From contig NW_008710049.1 of the NCBI RefSeq assembly GCF_000327385.1, positions 361,521 to 425,520 of the forward strand: 64,000 nucleotides of DNA. Direction: 5' to 3'. Source of the stretch: Lottia gigantea (Eukaryota; Mollusca; Gastropoda; Lottiidae). The notes below the pieces were generated by a model, which worked only from the letters and a program-made list of their open reading frames with translations, did no database searches and was not told the origin of the DNA. The position numbers were made by a program, and so were the translations under genes. Numbering within the stretch: position 1 is the first letter of the stretch; every line of letters begins with the position of its first letter. Of this stretch, positions 25,401-36,826 are shown in pieces.

Positions 25401-27091
25401 TTGTGGCATGAAATTTTAGCAAACATGAGTTGTCTCCCATAATTTCTACAATCACATATTATTAAATTCATAGCATCAGCGTACATGCTTATACAATCAA
25501 TACCAGATAATCTAACTTAATTAAACCAACAACTATAAATCAACCAGACAACTATGATTACAACAGGTTTGTTTGAAGAAGACTGAGTAACTCATGTCAC
25601 ACTGCCAAGGTCCGAGTTTCACCGCCATATCATTGACCTGACCAGATCTGAACTACCAAGCTTTTGTCCAATTTTTTTTTTTAATTCCTATAAATGACTA
25701 GTGCTCATCTCATGCTGCTCATGCATGGTAGGAGAGATCCAACCTATTTTCTGATCAATTCTGACACATTGTAAAGAATCCACACTGATATCTCAGTTAA
25801 GATGAGATCTCTAAACTAACAGACACAAGTAATCCTGAACATAGAAATGGTTGTTACCTCCCCTGATGCCCTAGTCTGATAATAATGGCACAAAAACAAG
25901 TAAATCAGTCCTATGCAGAAAATAAGTCGACAGTAACAATGGAAGGATAATTTAAACTTCTAACATGGTAATACAACCACATCAACAGCTACCAATAGAC
26001 ATTCAATATAGAATATAGAGTGTACTTTGAGCTTTGAGAAAATGAGCTGACAATAATGAAAGTAAATTGGCCAATTGACACAAGGTCCAATATTGTTTTT
26101 ATCATTCTCTGTTATTACTGGAACTAATCCAGAAAGAAAAATAACATTTAAATTGTTTTTGTACCATTTACAGTGTTTTCTGAAAATATTTAACTTAACC
26201 CGTCTGGCCAGAATGGTTAATATTTATTTCACGTGACAACCTTCATGATACTAAAACTGACCTGCATGACAGGAGAGCTTGGACAAGATTTAACACGGAA
26301 ATGGTCTAGTCATAATAGAACAATATTTGATCAACAAATAGGCAAAATAAATCAGATACCTTTTATCTATGAAGATAATGAGCTGAGAAAACAAGGCCTA
26401 GAAAGAAATGGCATTTGGTTGAACTTTGAAGTGATTGGCCGAAGTTATATATTTCAGGGCAAATCCCTAGCAAGCAGCTCTATATCCTAACTGGTATATA
26501 TAACAAGATAGAAGTTCAGACTGACCTGTCGGAGAAACCGATCAAGATAATCAAACAATTGAGATTATATTGAGGTGAATCCAAGTGTATAAATAATCTC
26601 TTGGTTCAAATACATCAAAAAGAATTCTAACAATAGGAATTTCCCCAGTCTCTCTTGACCTTTAGAAATGGACAGAAGGCCAAATGTCAATACAGATTAA
26701 AGGTTGCTTGGTTCCTTTAATCTAAATTTCATTATAGGTACAGAAAACATACTTCAAATGTTTTCCATACAACTGAGATTCATTTATGATGGACAAATCA
26801 ACATGGCTGTTATTAGCTGGTTTTGATTAACTTCTGTTACAATCCTTCTAACAATCAACTGGTCACTGTGATAACTGCAAGTGATGACACGTTAAAAATT
26901 AGACTAAAGACAAATGTGGTAAATTTATTCAAGAAACAGGGCTTTGATCCCATTTCACAAAAAAATCTTTGGTAAAATTTACGATTTTAGAATTGGACTT
27001 TATCATAAAAAAAAAATAACTAACCTGCAAGTGATATGAATACTGTAATGAATATCGTAAACAATATTTCCCAAAAAATATAGAGCATCAT
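10406..27091 (-). CDS. Transmembrane EGF-family growth factor (ErbB/EGFR-ligand type), six coding exons
   Basis: Exons (minus): 27129-27025 (ATG at 27091), 14761-14575, 13683-13628, 11066-10964, 10714-10642 and 10462-10406 (TGA). All have GT-AG borders and phases 1, 2, 1, 2, 0 that match at every join, giving 180 residues. Order: a 22-residue signal peptide (MMLYIFWEILF and so on), a Ser/Thr/Pro/His stretch, one EGF domain (CTDAEVKIAKC, CFNGGEC, then NCLCPKLYRGSRCE; six Cys spaced 9-5-12-1-8, with the receptor-contact G-x-R-C), a five-residue juxtamembrane linker, a membrane span (VIGGVAAGVCVIILIIVIVI), basic stop-transfer KIRKKRREER and a tail ending KETNV. In known ErbB ligands the shed EGF domain binds EGFR-type receptors, and an intron also falls between Cys4 and Cys5. 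NGGEC resembles neuregulin and the tail resembles TGF-alpha. No Ig domain was found. An in-frame TGA nine bases above the ATG fixes the start. Orthology is not settled. Confidence 0.85.
11067..13627 (-). other. Intron of the EGF-ligand gene
   Basis: Holds the MITE at 12258 and a weak, degenerate tandem of phrases like TACTAAATAGCAAAAT at about 12515-12650. Nothing else is recognised. Confidence 0.6.
12258..12501 (+). mobile_element. Complete 244-bp MITE with 12-bp perfect terminal inverted repeats
   Basis: TTTAAAGGGACA at 12258-12269 and TGTCCCTTTAAA at 12490-12501 are exact inverted repeats. The body is shared with copies at 4291, 17466 (reverse) and, more weakly, 50425. No coding capacity. 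It lies in the intron between the third-last and fourth-last coding exons of the EGF ligand gene. Because the ends are themselves TTTAAA, the target duplication cannot be told from the repeat. Confidence 0.75.
13840..14264. mobile_element. Putative non-autonomous DNA transposon with GCCCACGTTT ends and repeated subterminal motifs
   Basis: GCCCACGTTT (13840-13849) is inverted as AAACGTGGGC (14255-14264). The left half repeats TTACG/CGTAA motifs at least six times (TATTTACGTAAG, TACTTACG, CATAACGTAAG), partly palindromic. This resembles the subterminal binding-site arrays of hAT and PIF/Harbinger elements. A short start, ATGGCATCATCC, is followed by a stop after nine codons. It lies in the intron between the two EGF exons. 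Family is uncertain, and no clear target duplication is seen. Confidence 0.55.
17466..17736 (-). mobile_element. Reverse-oriented copy of the TTTAAAGGGACA MITE
   Basis: Begins TTAAAGAGACAG and ends CTGTCCCTTTAAA. Internal phrases TATTTTTGAAGGAATTATG and CAAGACACAAATCAA are reverse complements of the 12258 copy. One mismatch in the left inverted repeat. Confidence 0.7.
19672..20065. mobile_element. 394-bp TIR element (ACTGTGTTTCCACT ends)
   Basis: ACTGTGTTTCCACTGAG (19672-19688) matches the reverse complement of CTTAGTGGAAGCACAGT (20049-20065) with two mismatches. The interior is GC-richer than its surroundings and also has an inner GTTTCCATTGG / CCAGTGGAAATG pair near 19718 and 19840. No transposase; an open frame across it is not a known protein. 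Probably a MITE. Superfamily unknown. Confidence 0.6.
22052..22495 (-). mobile_element. Truncated HINE-like element
   Basis: Carries the tail AGCTTGGCAGGCAAGGTAGC, with hairpin, and ATACGCCCAC at 22077, then about two degenerate internal units (AAGGGCAATAACT, CCAAGTTTCATTAAG). The far end with GTGGGCGTAT is missing. Same family as 1-731 and 29398-30709. Confidence 0.65.
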
Positions 27092-27129
27092 GTGTTGTCA
27101 TCGGCAACCAACATCGGTACTATTAACAC
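27092..27129 (-). other. 5' UTR part of the signal-peptide exon
   Basis: The exon begins after TTTATTTACAG at 27129, so at least one non-coding or alternative first exon lies further right. The short leader has an in-frame TGA, followed by two consecutive ATGs at 27091 and 27088. The promoter was not located. Confidence 0.6.
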
Positions 27130-27319
27130 CTGTAAATAAAATTATAAAATTGTTTAAATTAAGTTATAGTGTATCCAGGCTGATGTTTGGAACACATTGC
27201 ACCAGATTTTATCATTTGACAAATCTTGATTGATGGAATGATAATTCTAACCCTGTATTAGTGTAACACTTCCATCTTATGCATCATTACATCATTAATT
27301 TTAAATGTTCTACTCTTAC

Positions 27320-27473
27320 CAACAAAATTATTGTGATAGTGCAAAATAGCCAGGAAGGTATAGGAAGACTCCTCAGGCTTAAAAACGAATACAACCTCCT
27401 CATCCTCACCCATTTCTTTGAAATACCACTGACCAGCCACCCCTTCCCATACTATATCATATTCTTGATTCCC
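27320..27473 (-). CDS. Candidate coding exon of unknown product
   Basis: An open frame of 119 codons covers 27617-27261 on the minus strand. Its lower part is GC-rich for this window and reads VWEGVAGQWYFKEMGEDEE and VFKPEESSYTFLAILHYH, ending at a good donor (GTTG|GTAAGAG, donor at 27319). A possible acceptor (TTCTGTTTTAACAAG) ends at 27474. It ends in phase 1, the same phase as the signal-peptide exon at 27025, so it could be an alternative upstream exon of the EGF ligand; splicing to the signal exon instead would soon meet the TGA there. No domain recognised. About one random frame of this length is expected in the window. Confidence 0.3.
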
Positions 27474-28782
27474 CTTGTTAAAACAGAATTCAAGTAGTTG
27501 AAAGTTGTAAGAAGGCCAATACTGTTGTATGATATGAGTTAAAGCCACTAAGACATAATTTCTGGAATATTTCAGACACGTTATGTTAAAATGAAGACTA
27601 TGACCAGTATTAGACAATCTACAGGTCTATCTCCAGACTGAGTTATACATAGTTATAGGCTGTAGAAAAAAAGGTGTGAAATAACGACCTAACCTTTCAC
27701 TATGCCTACAATAGATTTTTATAACCAACTAACTTTTAGCACAATAGTTGCACATGATGAAAGGGAAACGTACCTTCATATTTTAATTTCTTGCAATTTT
27801 CAAGATTGCGACTCGAAATCTGCAGAAGTGCTCTTTATTTTATTTCTAGACGCCCAATCAAAAACAACAGCTTGAAGCACAACCCATCTGAATCGATCTC
27901 TTTAACATTACCTCCCACTAATATCTCCATTTAGTGGATACAGTTTAGAAAGATTTATATTGTGTGTGAATTAATAATTTGATGAAATTAAGAACATTAA
28001 GTTATTTTGTTTTATAGTTGTTAAAGAATTTGTTCATATGCAGGAATGGAGTCTAACAGCTATTTTGTTCCAATGAATAGAATGGGTCATATGTACATTG
28101 AATTTCCTATTTCACCTGATCACTGGTAAAATTATTATGTCAATTAATTTACACGTGAATTAATTTTAATAAGGATTAATATGGCATACAGTCATCTCTC
28201 ATTATATCAGTACTGTATATTCATGATATCATGACTGCCTGTGAAAGGCACAGCTAATTTCAATCTACAAATTGTATAATAAATAATGACTTGAATTATT
28301 TCAACCTACCAGCCAGAAGCTGTCATGAAGATATCTGTCTTCCATATTTACAATATTAATACCTTGCAGACATTTTCAGATATCTCTGTTCGTGGAGCAA
28401 GTCAACAAGTTATTCTTCAAACAAAAAGTTATATTATTCCCGGACCCAGAACATAATTTGAGATTCATTTATCAGCTATTTTGGTGGGTATTGTAAGCAA
28501 GGTAAGACATGTTCATAATAATGGATACCCTTTTGCAATTGAGTTTGTCAAATGTATAGCAACTTAAAAGTTCACATGAGAAATGACAGTGTTGATATCT
28601 TTAAAACATCTGACCCTATAGTTTCTTGCCTAAAAGTTTACATCCTCACTACAGCAGAAGGTTGCCATCACGCAGCTTTGTTAAATTTTTAGACTCAATA
28701 AAGAGCATTGTGAATCATAATGATTTATCTGTCAAGATTCTGTTCAATTCATAGAAAAGTTATCAACTCCTTACTCAATACC
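27474..28782. other. Upstream flank of the EGF-ligand gene
   Basis: Unique AT-rich DNA where the promoter or first non-coding exon of the minus-strand gene may lie. No TATA-box arrangement or CpG island can be argued for. Confidence 0.4.
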
Positions 28783-30842
28783 TTATCAATTCAAATGATC
28801 ACACAGAGTTTCAAATGGAATGAAAAATTGGTCTCCATTTGACATGTTTTAAGTAAAGGGCAATAACTCAAAAACTGTTAGTCAAATGCAAACTTTTCCA
28901 ATATATCAAAATATATATATCATCACACCAAGTTTTATGCATTTTTGATGCGTTTTGACTTAATCTAAGGCAAAAACTTGTCTTATCAAAAAATCCTTAA
29001 ATTCGAACTGTCCAAAATTCATTTTCATCAAATGAAACATTTTGATGCAATTTTATTAAATCATGGGCAATATCTCAAAATCTGTTCAAGAAAAATCAAC
29101 AAAATTCAAACTTAATTAAGATCTTTTCAATTCTAATGCTCACAACAAGTTTCATCAAAATCCACTGAAAATTGTAGCTTCTATAGTACCCACAAACAAA
29201 TTTAGACATGATTTTACAAAGTCAAAGGCAATAACTCAATATCTGTTCATCGAAAATTTGTGAAATTCGAACGTCACCCAGATATTTTACTTTCCAATAC
29301 TCACACAAAGTTCCATCAAAATCCATTGGAAATTGTAGTTTCTATAGTGCCCACAAACAAATTTTGATGCAATTGTACTAAGTCAAGGACAATAATTTAA
29401 GACAGCTTGCGAGGCAAGGTAACATACGCCCACTGGCAGCTGTCAGAAATTATAAAACAGTCTTTAGTGACTAAAGTACGAATTTTCTCATATTGAAGAA
29501 ATTTTATTAGTTTGAATTCAATTACATATATATATGTCAGTTATTTAATTCCACAAAATTTTTTAAAATCAATATGAATAACCCAAATACAACAAACAAT
29601 TAAATCACACAGCTCTAATCAAGGGCAAAAAACAACTTTTGACACGTGTCTACAAAGTCAAGGGCAATAACTCATAAAAAGTTCATCAAAAATATCAAGA
29701 TAGAATTTGTCTGAGATCCTATCAATTCCAATGATCACACCAAGTTTCATCAGAATCGGTTGAGAACTGTAGCTTCAATCCTGCTCACAAACTATTTTTA
29801 ACAAATTTCGAAGCGTTTTAACAAAGTCAAGGGCAATAACTTAAAAACCGTTCATCGAAAATGCTTCAAGTTAGAACTTGTCCGAGATCTTATCAATTCC
29901 AATGATCACACCAAGTTTCATCAAAATCGGTTGAGAACTGTAGCTTCAATCCTGCTCACAAACTATTTTTAACAAATTTCGAAGCGTTTTAACAAAGTCA
30001 AGGGCAATGACTCAAAAACCATTCATCGCAAATGCGTCAAGTTAGAACTTGTCCGATATCTTATCAATTCCAATAATTATGCCAAGATTCATCAGAATCG
30101 GATGAAAACTGTAGCTTCAATCCTGCTCACGAACTATTTTTAACAAATTTCGACGCGTTTTAACAAAGTCAAGGGCAATAACTCAAAAACTGCTCATCGA
30201 AAATGCATCAAGTTAAAACTTGTCTGAGATTTTATCAATTCCAATGATCACACCAAGTTTCATCAGAATCGGTTGAAAACTGTAGCTTCAATCCTGCTCA
30301 CGAACTATTTTTAACAAATTTAGACGCGTTTGAACAAAATCAAGGGCAATAAATCAAAAACCGTTCATCGCAAATGCGTCAAGTTAGAAGTTGTCCGAGA
30401 TCTTATGAATTCCAATGATCACACCAAGTTTCATCAGAATTGGATGAAAACTGTAGCTTCAATCCTGCTCACAAACAATTTTTAACTAATTTCAAGGCGT
30501 TCTAAGTCAAGGGCAATATCTCAAAAACCGTTCATCGAAAATATGTCAAATTCGAACTTGACAGAGATCTTATCAATTTAAAGCATCACACCAAGTTTTA
30601 TCAAAATCAGATCAAAACTGTAGTCTCTATAGTGCTCACAAGAAATGTTGACGGACGGACGGACCGAGGCAACGACAATATACGACCACATATTCATGTG
30701 GGCGTATAAAAATCTATTCATCGAAAAATCATCAAATTCGAACTTGACCAAGATCTAATTAATTCAAATGGTCATACCAAGTTTCATCAAAATCAGATGA
30801 AAACTGTAGTCTCTATAGTGCCCACAACAAATGTTAACGGAC
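28783..30842 (-). mobile_element. Older HINE-like copy, split by a later insertion of the same family
   Basis: Left part 28783-29398 holds about 3.5 diverged units (TCACACCAAGTTTTATGC, AAGTCAAGGACAATAATTTA). Right part 30710-30842 resumes in the middle of a unit (AAAATCTATTCATCGAAAAA) and continues to GTAGTCTCTATAGTGCCCAC. Both parts have the same orientation, and the broken unit is the one interrupted by the inner element. Confidence 0.7.
29398..30709 (-). mobile_element. Complete-looking 1.3-kb HINE-like element with about six internal 170-175-bp units
   Basis: Tail with hairpin CTTGC-GAG-GCAAG and ATACGCCCAC (29424-29433) at one side; at the other GACGGACGGACGGACCGAGG, then GTGGGCGTAT (30698-30707). 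Between them lie about six tandem units starting TCAAGGGCAATAACTCA at roughly 29657, 29828, 30000, 30171, 30342 and 30505. The units are much closer to each other than to those of the surrounding copy, which fits recent insertion or homogenisation. The pair of subterminal inverted repeats plus one hairpin next to only one of them is the Helentron/HINE signature. Confidence 0.75.
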
Positions 30843-32734
30843 ATTTTAACATATTATGAAAATATGGCAAGTGCAATACAAAGCTTTCAAAACTGGTTTA
30901 GGCAAATTCTCAAGATTTTTATTGAAACGTATCATTCTGTATTTTTGTTAAGATACATATTTTCATTTATGATGTTGTGACATCAATTAGGTAATTAATC
31001 GAAAATAATTTACCATGTTCCTGCTTCAAGTTTGACATATTGCATTAGAGATTGTCACATTGTCTTTGAAATGAAAACAAACAAGAACTGAAGTTCTTTA
31101 TTAATATTTACAACTAAACTATTCATAAAACTTAAAAGAAGTTGATATGTTGCCACTGACATCATTAATACACAATGTGGAAATGTTCTTTTGATGTTAA
31201 ACAGCCACCATTTGTGACTTGACTCCTGCAAAGAGAAAAAGAATTCTTTTAATATATATTTGCAAAAAGGAGACCACCATATAGAGGAATACAATATCAT
31301 TTCCTAATATAATTCTTTATTCATGTGTTCTGGAAGATTTCATACCTTTATCACCTCTTTCCAATAAGAGTTTAATCCAAGAGTTACATCATTCTTGATT
31401 TGCAGGTTTGATTATTTTCAATAACATCAGTTTTATACAAATTAAGCTCTGTCATGTGTTTTGGAATCAACTTAGATTACTGTGACGTCTATTCTATTCT
31501 ATACCCTAAATGTGAACCAAATGTTTAGATTATACTGTTTGAATCGGTTGTAATCAAATAACAACAAATAGATCCCCAAGTAAAAATATTTTTGCAGATA
31601 ATGGTTATATTTGTGTTTCAAGAAAGAAGTACCCAAAATATCAAAATATGGTAAAAAAAATAGTGAAAAATAACAAGGAAATGAAAATGAAACATAAATG
31701 TAAAAGTTAGAAACATAAATATTTTTCAACATAAGATTTATGAAATCAATACAAGGTTTGTTAGATTTAACAACTATTTGGTTTGTAAAACTCAGGAATT
31801 CAAGGAGGTGGAGTGTGGAGTTACAGTTAGAAAGTTATTGGATTAGTATTGGACAACACAAAATTCCTGCAGTTCAAAAACCAAAAAACACATTTACCAG
31901 TATATATCTATTGGTTAGTACTCAGTAAAGATTCTTAATCAGTATCCTCTAGAATAATCAAATACCAGTTGAAAAACTTAATCATCTAAATTTAACAAGA
32001 AATACAAAGGCCAGAGCAAACACAAACCCTGAACTTCTAAAAGGTATGGAATGTGTAATAACTGAATCAGTACATAATGATATCAGAGGCATAAAAATCA
32101 GTTGTTCCTTTTTGTAATCAGCTGTGCTTCGCGATACTTCACACAAAGTTCAAAAACTGAAAGGCACTTTCCATATTTTATAATTTGACTCAACTCTATA
32201 ATCAGAATCCAATCTTTTAAAAAATTGTGTTAAATTAATTCCAAAAATCTAAATAGAACAAAAAACAATTTCCTCTTCTATTTGTAAAGATGTTTAGAAG
32301 ATTTTGAAAATCAATGTAACTGGAAAGTAGAATTCCAGCAAGTTTTTTAATATTCTTCCTTTACATGAATGACACTGTTATTTAAAGTCCATCCCAAGTA
32401 TTTTCAGCCTTGTATAATATCAAAGAATATCTACATTTACAGAGTGGCCCCCTTACCTACTGTATGACTTTAGGAGCCATGCACTGACATTACTAATCTT
32501 TTACTATCCATAAGAAAGCTCACAATCAAGTGCCATTTACAGCCAAATATAAAATTTCCACAGCTTCCCTTATCTTACAGATACTGTTATTAAGAAGAAG
32601 AAGTCATGGTGATCTAAATAAAAACATACTTATGAACCTATACACACAACCTTTATAAATTTAAACTTAAATCTGGAACAATATGCTATCATTAAAAGCA
32701 CAGTTTCACTATCTTATTTCAGTATCATTGATAT
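30843..32734. other. AT-rich intergenic DNA
   Basis: No recognised gene. A strong-looking minus-strand acceptor (CTCTTTGCAG at about 31220) and a plus-strand one (GTAAAACTCAG at 31779) precede short frames ending in stops within 60 codons, with no protein I recognise. Confidence 0.35.
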
Positions 32735-33825
32735 CCCTGTGTCTCTGTTTATTTCCCTACCTTGAATAACCCTGTTTTCCCTATCTTTAGTAGCTCTACC
32801 TCTGTTAATTTCATCTTTAATAGCCCTGTCTCTGTTTATTTCCCTATCTTTAATAGCCATGTTTCTCTGTCTATTTCCCTATCTCTAATAGCCCTGTTTC
32901 TCTGTCTATTTCCCTATCTCTAATAGCCCTGTTTCTCTGTCTATTTCCCTATCTCTAATATCCCTGTTTCTCTGTCTATTTCCCAATCTTTGATATCCCT
33001 GTCTTGCATTTAATTCCTATCTTTAATAGCCCTGTTTCTCTATTTCCCTATCTCTAATAGCCCTGTATCTCTGTCTATTTCCCTATCTCTAATAGCCCTG
33101 TTTCTCTGTCTATTTCCCTATCTCTAATAGCCCTGTTTCTCTGTCTATTTCCCAATCTTTGATATCCCTGTCTTGCATTTATTTCCTATCTTTAATAGCC
33201 CTGTTTCTCTACTTCCCTATCTCTAATAGCCCTGTATCTTTGTCTATTTCCCTATCTTTAATAGCCCTGTTTTCTCTATCTTTAGTAGCTCTGCCTCTGT
33301 TAATTTCTTTTTTAATAGCCCTATCTCTGGTTATTTCCCTATCTTTAAAAGACCTGTTTCCCTGTCTTTAGTAGCTCTGTCTCTGTTTATTTCCCTATCT
33401 TTAATAGCCCTGTTGCTTTATTTCCCTATCTCTAATAGCCCTGTATCTCTGTCTATTTCCCTATCTCTAATAGCCCTGTTTCTCTGTCTATTTCCCAATC
33501 TTTGATATCCCTGTCTTGCATTTATTTCCTATCTTTAATAGCCCTGTTTCTCTATTTCCCTATCTCTAATAGCCCTGTATCTCTGTCTATTTCCCTATCT
33601 TTAATAGCCCTGTTTTCTCTATTTTTAGTAGCTCTGCCTCTGTTAATTTCTTTTTTAATAGCCCTATCTCTGGTTATTTCCCTATCTTTAAAAGACCTGT
33701 TTCCCTATCTTTAGTAGCTCTGTCTCTGTTTATTTCCCTATCTTTAATAGCAGTGTTTCTCTGTCTATTTCCCTATCTTTAATAGCCCTGTTTCTCTGTC
33801 TATTTCCCAATCTTCATCTTAATCC
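32735..33825 (+). repeat. Pyrimidine-rich minisatellite, about 35-bp unit, with 343-bp higher-order copy
   Basis: Unit TAGCCCTGTTTCTCTGTCTA followed by TTTCCCTATCTCTAA, with shorter and longer variants, about 30 copies. The plus strand is strongly pyrimidine-biased. The segment near 33159 recurs near 33502 with the same variant order, 343 bp apart. A 70-codon frame appears twice for this reason and is not a gene. Confidence 0.85.
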
Positions 33826-36370
33826 CTACTTCTAATAACCTGTGTTTTCAATCTTATTTTTCTATCTTATATTTCTAATTATATTTTTTACATAGTTCTT
33901 TATGTCTATCATCAAACAAATCACAGTTTCAAGTTCTAGTCTATGGTATTTTTAAATGATGAAAAGACATACGTTCAGACAATATTATTAAGACATCAAA
34001 AAGACTTAATAACTTACACCCTGTTCATTGTCATTGATCTATATAAGATTTTTAATAATTCTATCTTATCTTTAGGCCACTGAATAACCTAGAAAATTCA
34101 GTTTGAAATACATGTAGATATGCCAAAATCTGAAAATCCTAAAACAAACTGAAAGGTTTATGTGTGTGCAGTCCACATGGCTTGTGTTGATGATTATAAC
34201 TATCAAAATATTCAGATGGATTCAGAGGTTGATCTAAGACTTATGGACTGTACAGGTTTTGGCTAACTTGCAACCTAACTAATATAAATAGTTTACCATT
34301 TAGTACAAACCTTTTAAAAACTTTCATCCTCAAATTCCATACCTTTCACTGTACTGTACTAATATCAGCTGCATTATTTCTATTTTGGGTCTGAAAGAAT
34401 TGATAAAAACAGAAGAAGTCATTGAAGCTAGATGGAGGTCTACCTCCTACTCTTCCCACTGACTATCTCATTTTACATTTTATATGTTATTAAAGCCACA
34501 ATTTTACCAGTTTATGAGATAAGAGAGATTTAAATAAATGAAAAGGATAAAAGCTTACCAGAAAAATGTCTTGAAGTTGAAGTTGTAATTGTTTCATAAT
34601 CACTATTTTCTGTTGTAAGGCTGACATGGCAACAAGAAAAAGTGAACCCTGGGATGTCTTCTGTCAACATGAGAATGTGGAATAAAGTTGCAAACTTTAT
34701 AAATTTTAATTGATTGCAACTCACACCTAAACCAAATTGACAAATATCAACCTTAAGATATTGTGAGTATTAAATTGACTCTTTGGTATTGACATTTAGT
34801 GATTTGATTTGGTGAGTCTTACTTATAGGCCAAAATATTGAAAACAAGACATGCCTAAATTAAAGTGACCACTTCATACAACTATTTCACTCCATTTATT
34901 GTAACTTTATTTCCTTTAAAATTAAAAATGAATATATCTTCATGATCCATAATTTAGAATATATTATAGACTTAAGATACTCAATTGCATACGCTTGTCA
35001 TCTATAGCAAAATGACATCAATAAAAGCTGGACAGAAACTATCTTTTTCATCAGTTACTTTCTGTGATAGCTATTGTTACAGACCGGGTAACTTTAAGTG
35101 TATCATAACTGTTTTTATCATATATAATATTAAAAATCAATTTGTGGTTTTATGTCACATTAGAGTTAACACATAATCAACTTAAACACATTAATTATTC
35201 ACCATTGTGATAAATTGATAAAGAAACACGAAACAAAAGAAATACGCTGAGGAAAAAAACACTTCTAATCAAGCAAAAATTATCTGTAACTTTGTAACAA
35301 TTTCAGATTGTTCAGGAAACAATGTTGACACGCAAATTATTCTTTCTCTGACATGGAAATGGAAAATTTCTGTTGTATTTTCAATGGAATATAAATGGCC
35401 ATTATAAACTATAAAGACAATTTTTCTTGCAAGTCTTTGAAAGTTCTTTCAGTACAATAATTTTAAGTGCTATTGCTGCAATGAAAGATTTTCTATTCAA
35501 ACATAATGCAACTAGACTTTCTTGGTTTTCTATGGTAAAGTCAGCTCTGTCTGTAGTATAATAAAGACAATGGAACATGTTCAAAAGTTATAAAACACAA
35601 TATCATTGAAAGTGTTTTTACTACCAGATTCTAATAGAACAAAGAAATGTTAAATCTAGTGATGATTTAGAAAAGTATATTACTTTAATAGTTTGCATGA
35701 TAAAAATAAGGCATTTAAGTCAAAGGCATCATCAAAACATTCAATTAGTCATCATCATCCATCCATTAACAAGTTAGTTTATAACCTCATGTCATTGTTT
35801 TTCTGCCAAGTTATGATTTTACTATATTTTTACTACAAACCACGAGAATATAACAATCAATTAGAGTTGTAACAATCATCAAGTGACAAGCCAAACAATG
35901 AGTTTATGAAGCGTAAACTTGTTTTTTATAATATCATATAAGACATAAACCCACAGGAGATCGATGATGAAATATTAAAGATAATAGTAAAAGATAAACT
36001 ACGTTAGAGTGATCCTATAAAATTACACATTAAGCAATTTCCTTTCTCCATATCTAACTTGAAAAACACAAGAATTTTAAAGGAAATGGCTAAAAAATTC
36101 ACCAGAGTCAAGTCAGACTCGAATTGGATATTTGAATTTTATCTGTTGAAATTTCAGAATTCTGATTGCATCTGAAGCTCTGAGCACTGAATTTGTTCAA
36201 AAACCTTTTTGACAACTTCAGTTTCCAACTGATTGAACTATTGGATCTTGAGTAAAGTAAATTTCAATCTTTTTGTTTAGACATCTCAAAATGTAAATTT
36301 TAATTGCAATTTAGAATCTTAAAAACCAATTATTTAAAATCATGGTTGCTTGAAGAATATGTATATCTCT
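33826..36370. other. AT-rich intergenic DNA
   Basis: Nothing supported. Two 60-codon minus-strand frames (34530-34724 and 35402-35584) have nearby splice-like sites but no recognisable domain. Confidence 0.35.
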
Positions 36371-36826
36371 CTAAAGCCCAGTCCCTTGTGCTCAGACTGA
36401 GGCCCTGGAGAACTCACAGTCTACTTCCGACCGGGATGGCGCAGGTCTGATCCGTGGCTACTTCATGGAAGTGAGCAAAAATCGGGTGCAGTATGGCCTC
36501 ATATATATTCGACATAAATTTCTTTGTTGGGGTCTAAATCTTGGCTACTCTGTGTCCTCTCCCGGATTGCTCAGGTCTGCGCCAGGGAGGTCTGGGTGTA
36601 TTCTGGGGTGCTCCGGGTCTTGGTCTGTGTCTACACAGGAGTCTTCAACCATCATCTTGGTCTACTCTTTGGCTCATCCATGTCTTGTACGGGTATATGT
36701 GACTGCAAAACTATTTTTGACATATTTCTCGAAATTTAACCCAAAATCCAGGGGGTGGTCTGGGATATACCAGGGTATTTTGTCTACTCCAGGCCGAAGT
36801 CTGCGCATGTGGGACTGGGGCTTTAG
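36371..36826. mobile_element. 456-bp GC-rich TIR element
   Basis: CTAAAGCCCAGTCCC at 36371 matches the reverse complement of GGGACTGGGGCTTTAG at 36811-36826, apart from one inserted base. The interior is far richer in GC than its surroundings and has repeated GGTCTG and GGTCTGGG phrases. A 135-codon frame spans it but reads as low-information sequence. A non-autonomous DNA transposon; superfamily not determined. Confidence 0.65.

Larger units (their letters stand above)
14762..27024 (-). other. 12.3-kb first coding intron of the EGF-ligand gene
   Basis: Separates the signal-peptide exon from the EGF exon. It contains the elements at 17466-17736, 19672-20065 and 22052-22495 and otherwise unique AT-rich DNA. 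A GC-richer patch at 21350-21520 holds a perfect hairpin, GACAGTTTCAACTGTC, but no recognisable protein. I looked for Ig-like or other extra exons and found none that I could support. Confidence 0.6.

Noticed and set aside
34530-34724. Thr-rich minus-strand frame ending at a GTAAGC donor
   Set aside because: Acceptor phase does not fit neighbouring candidates and no homology is recognised.
35402-35584. 60-codon minus-strand frame after a possible acceptor (TTATACTACAG)
   Set aside because: No donor, domain or partner exon; length expected by chance.
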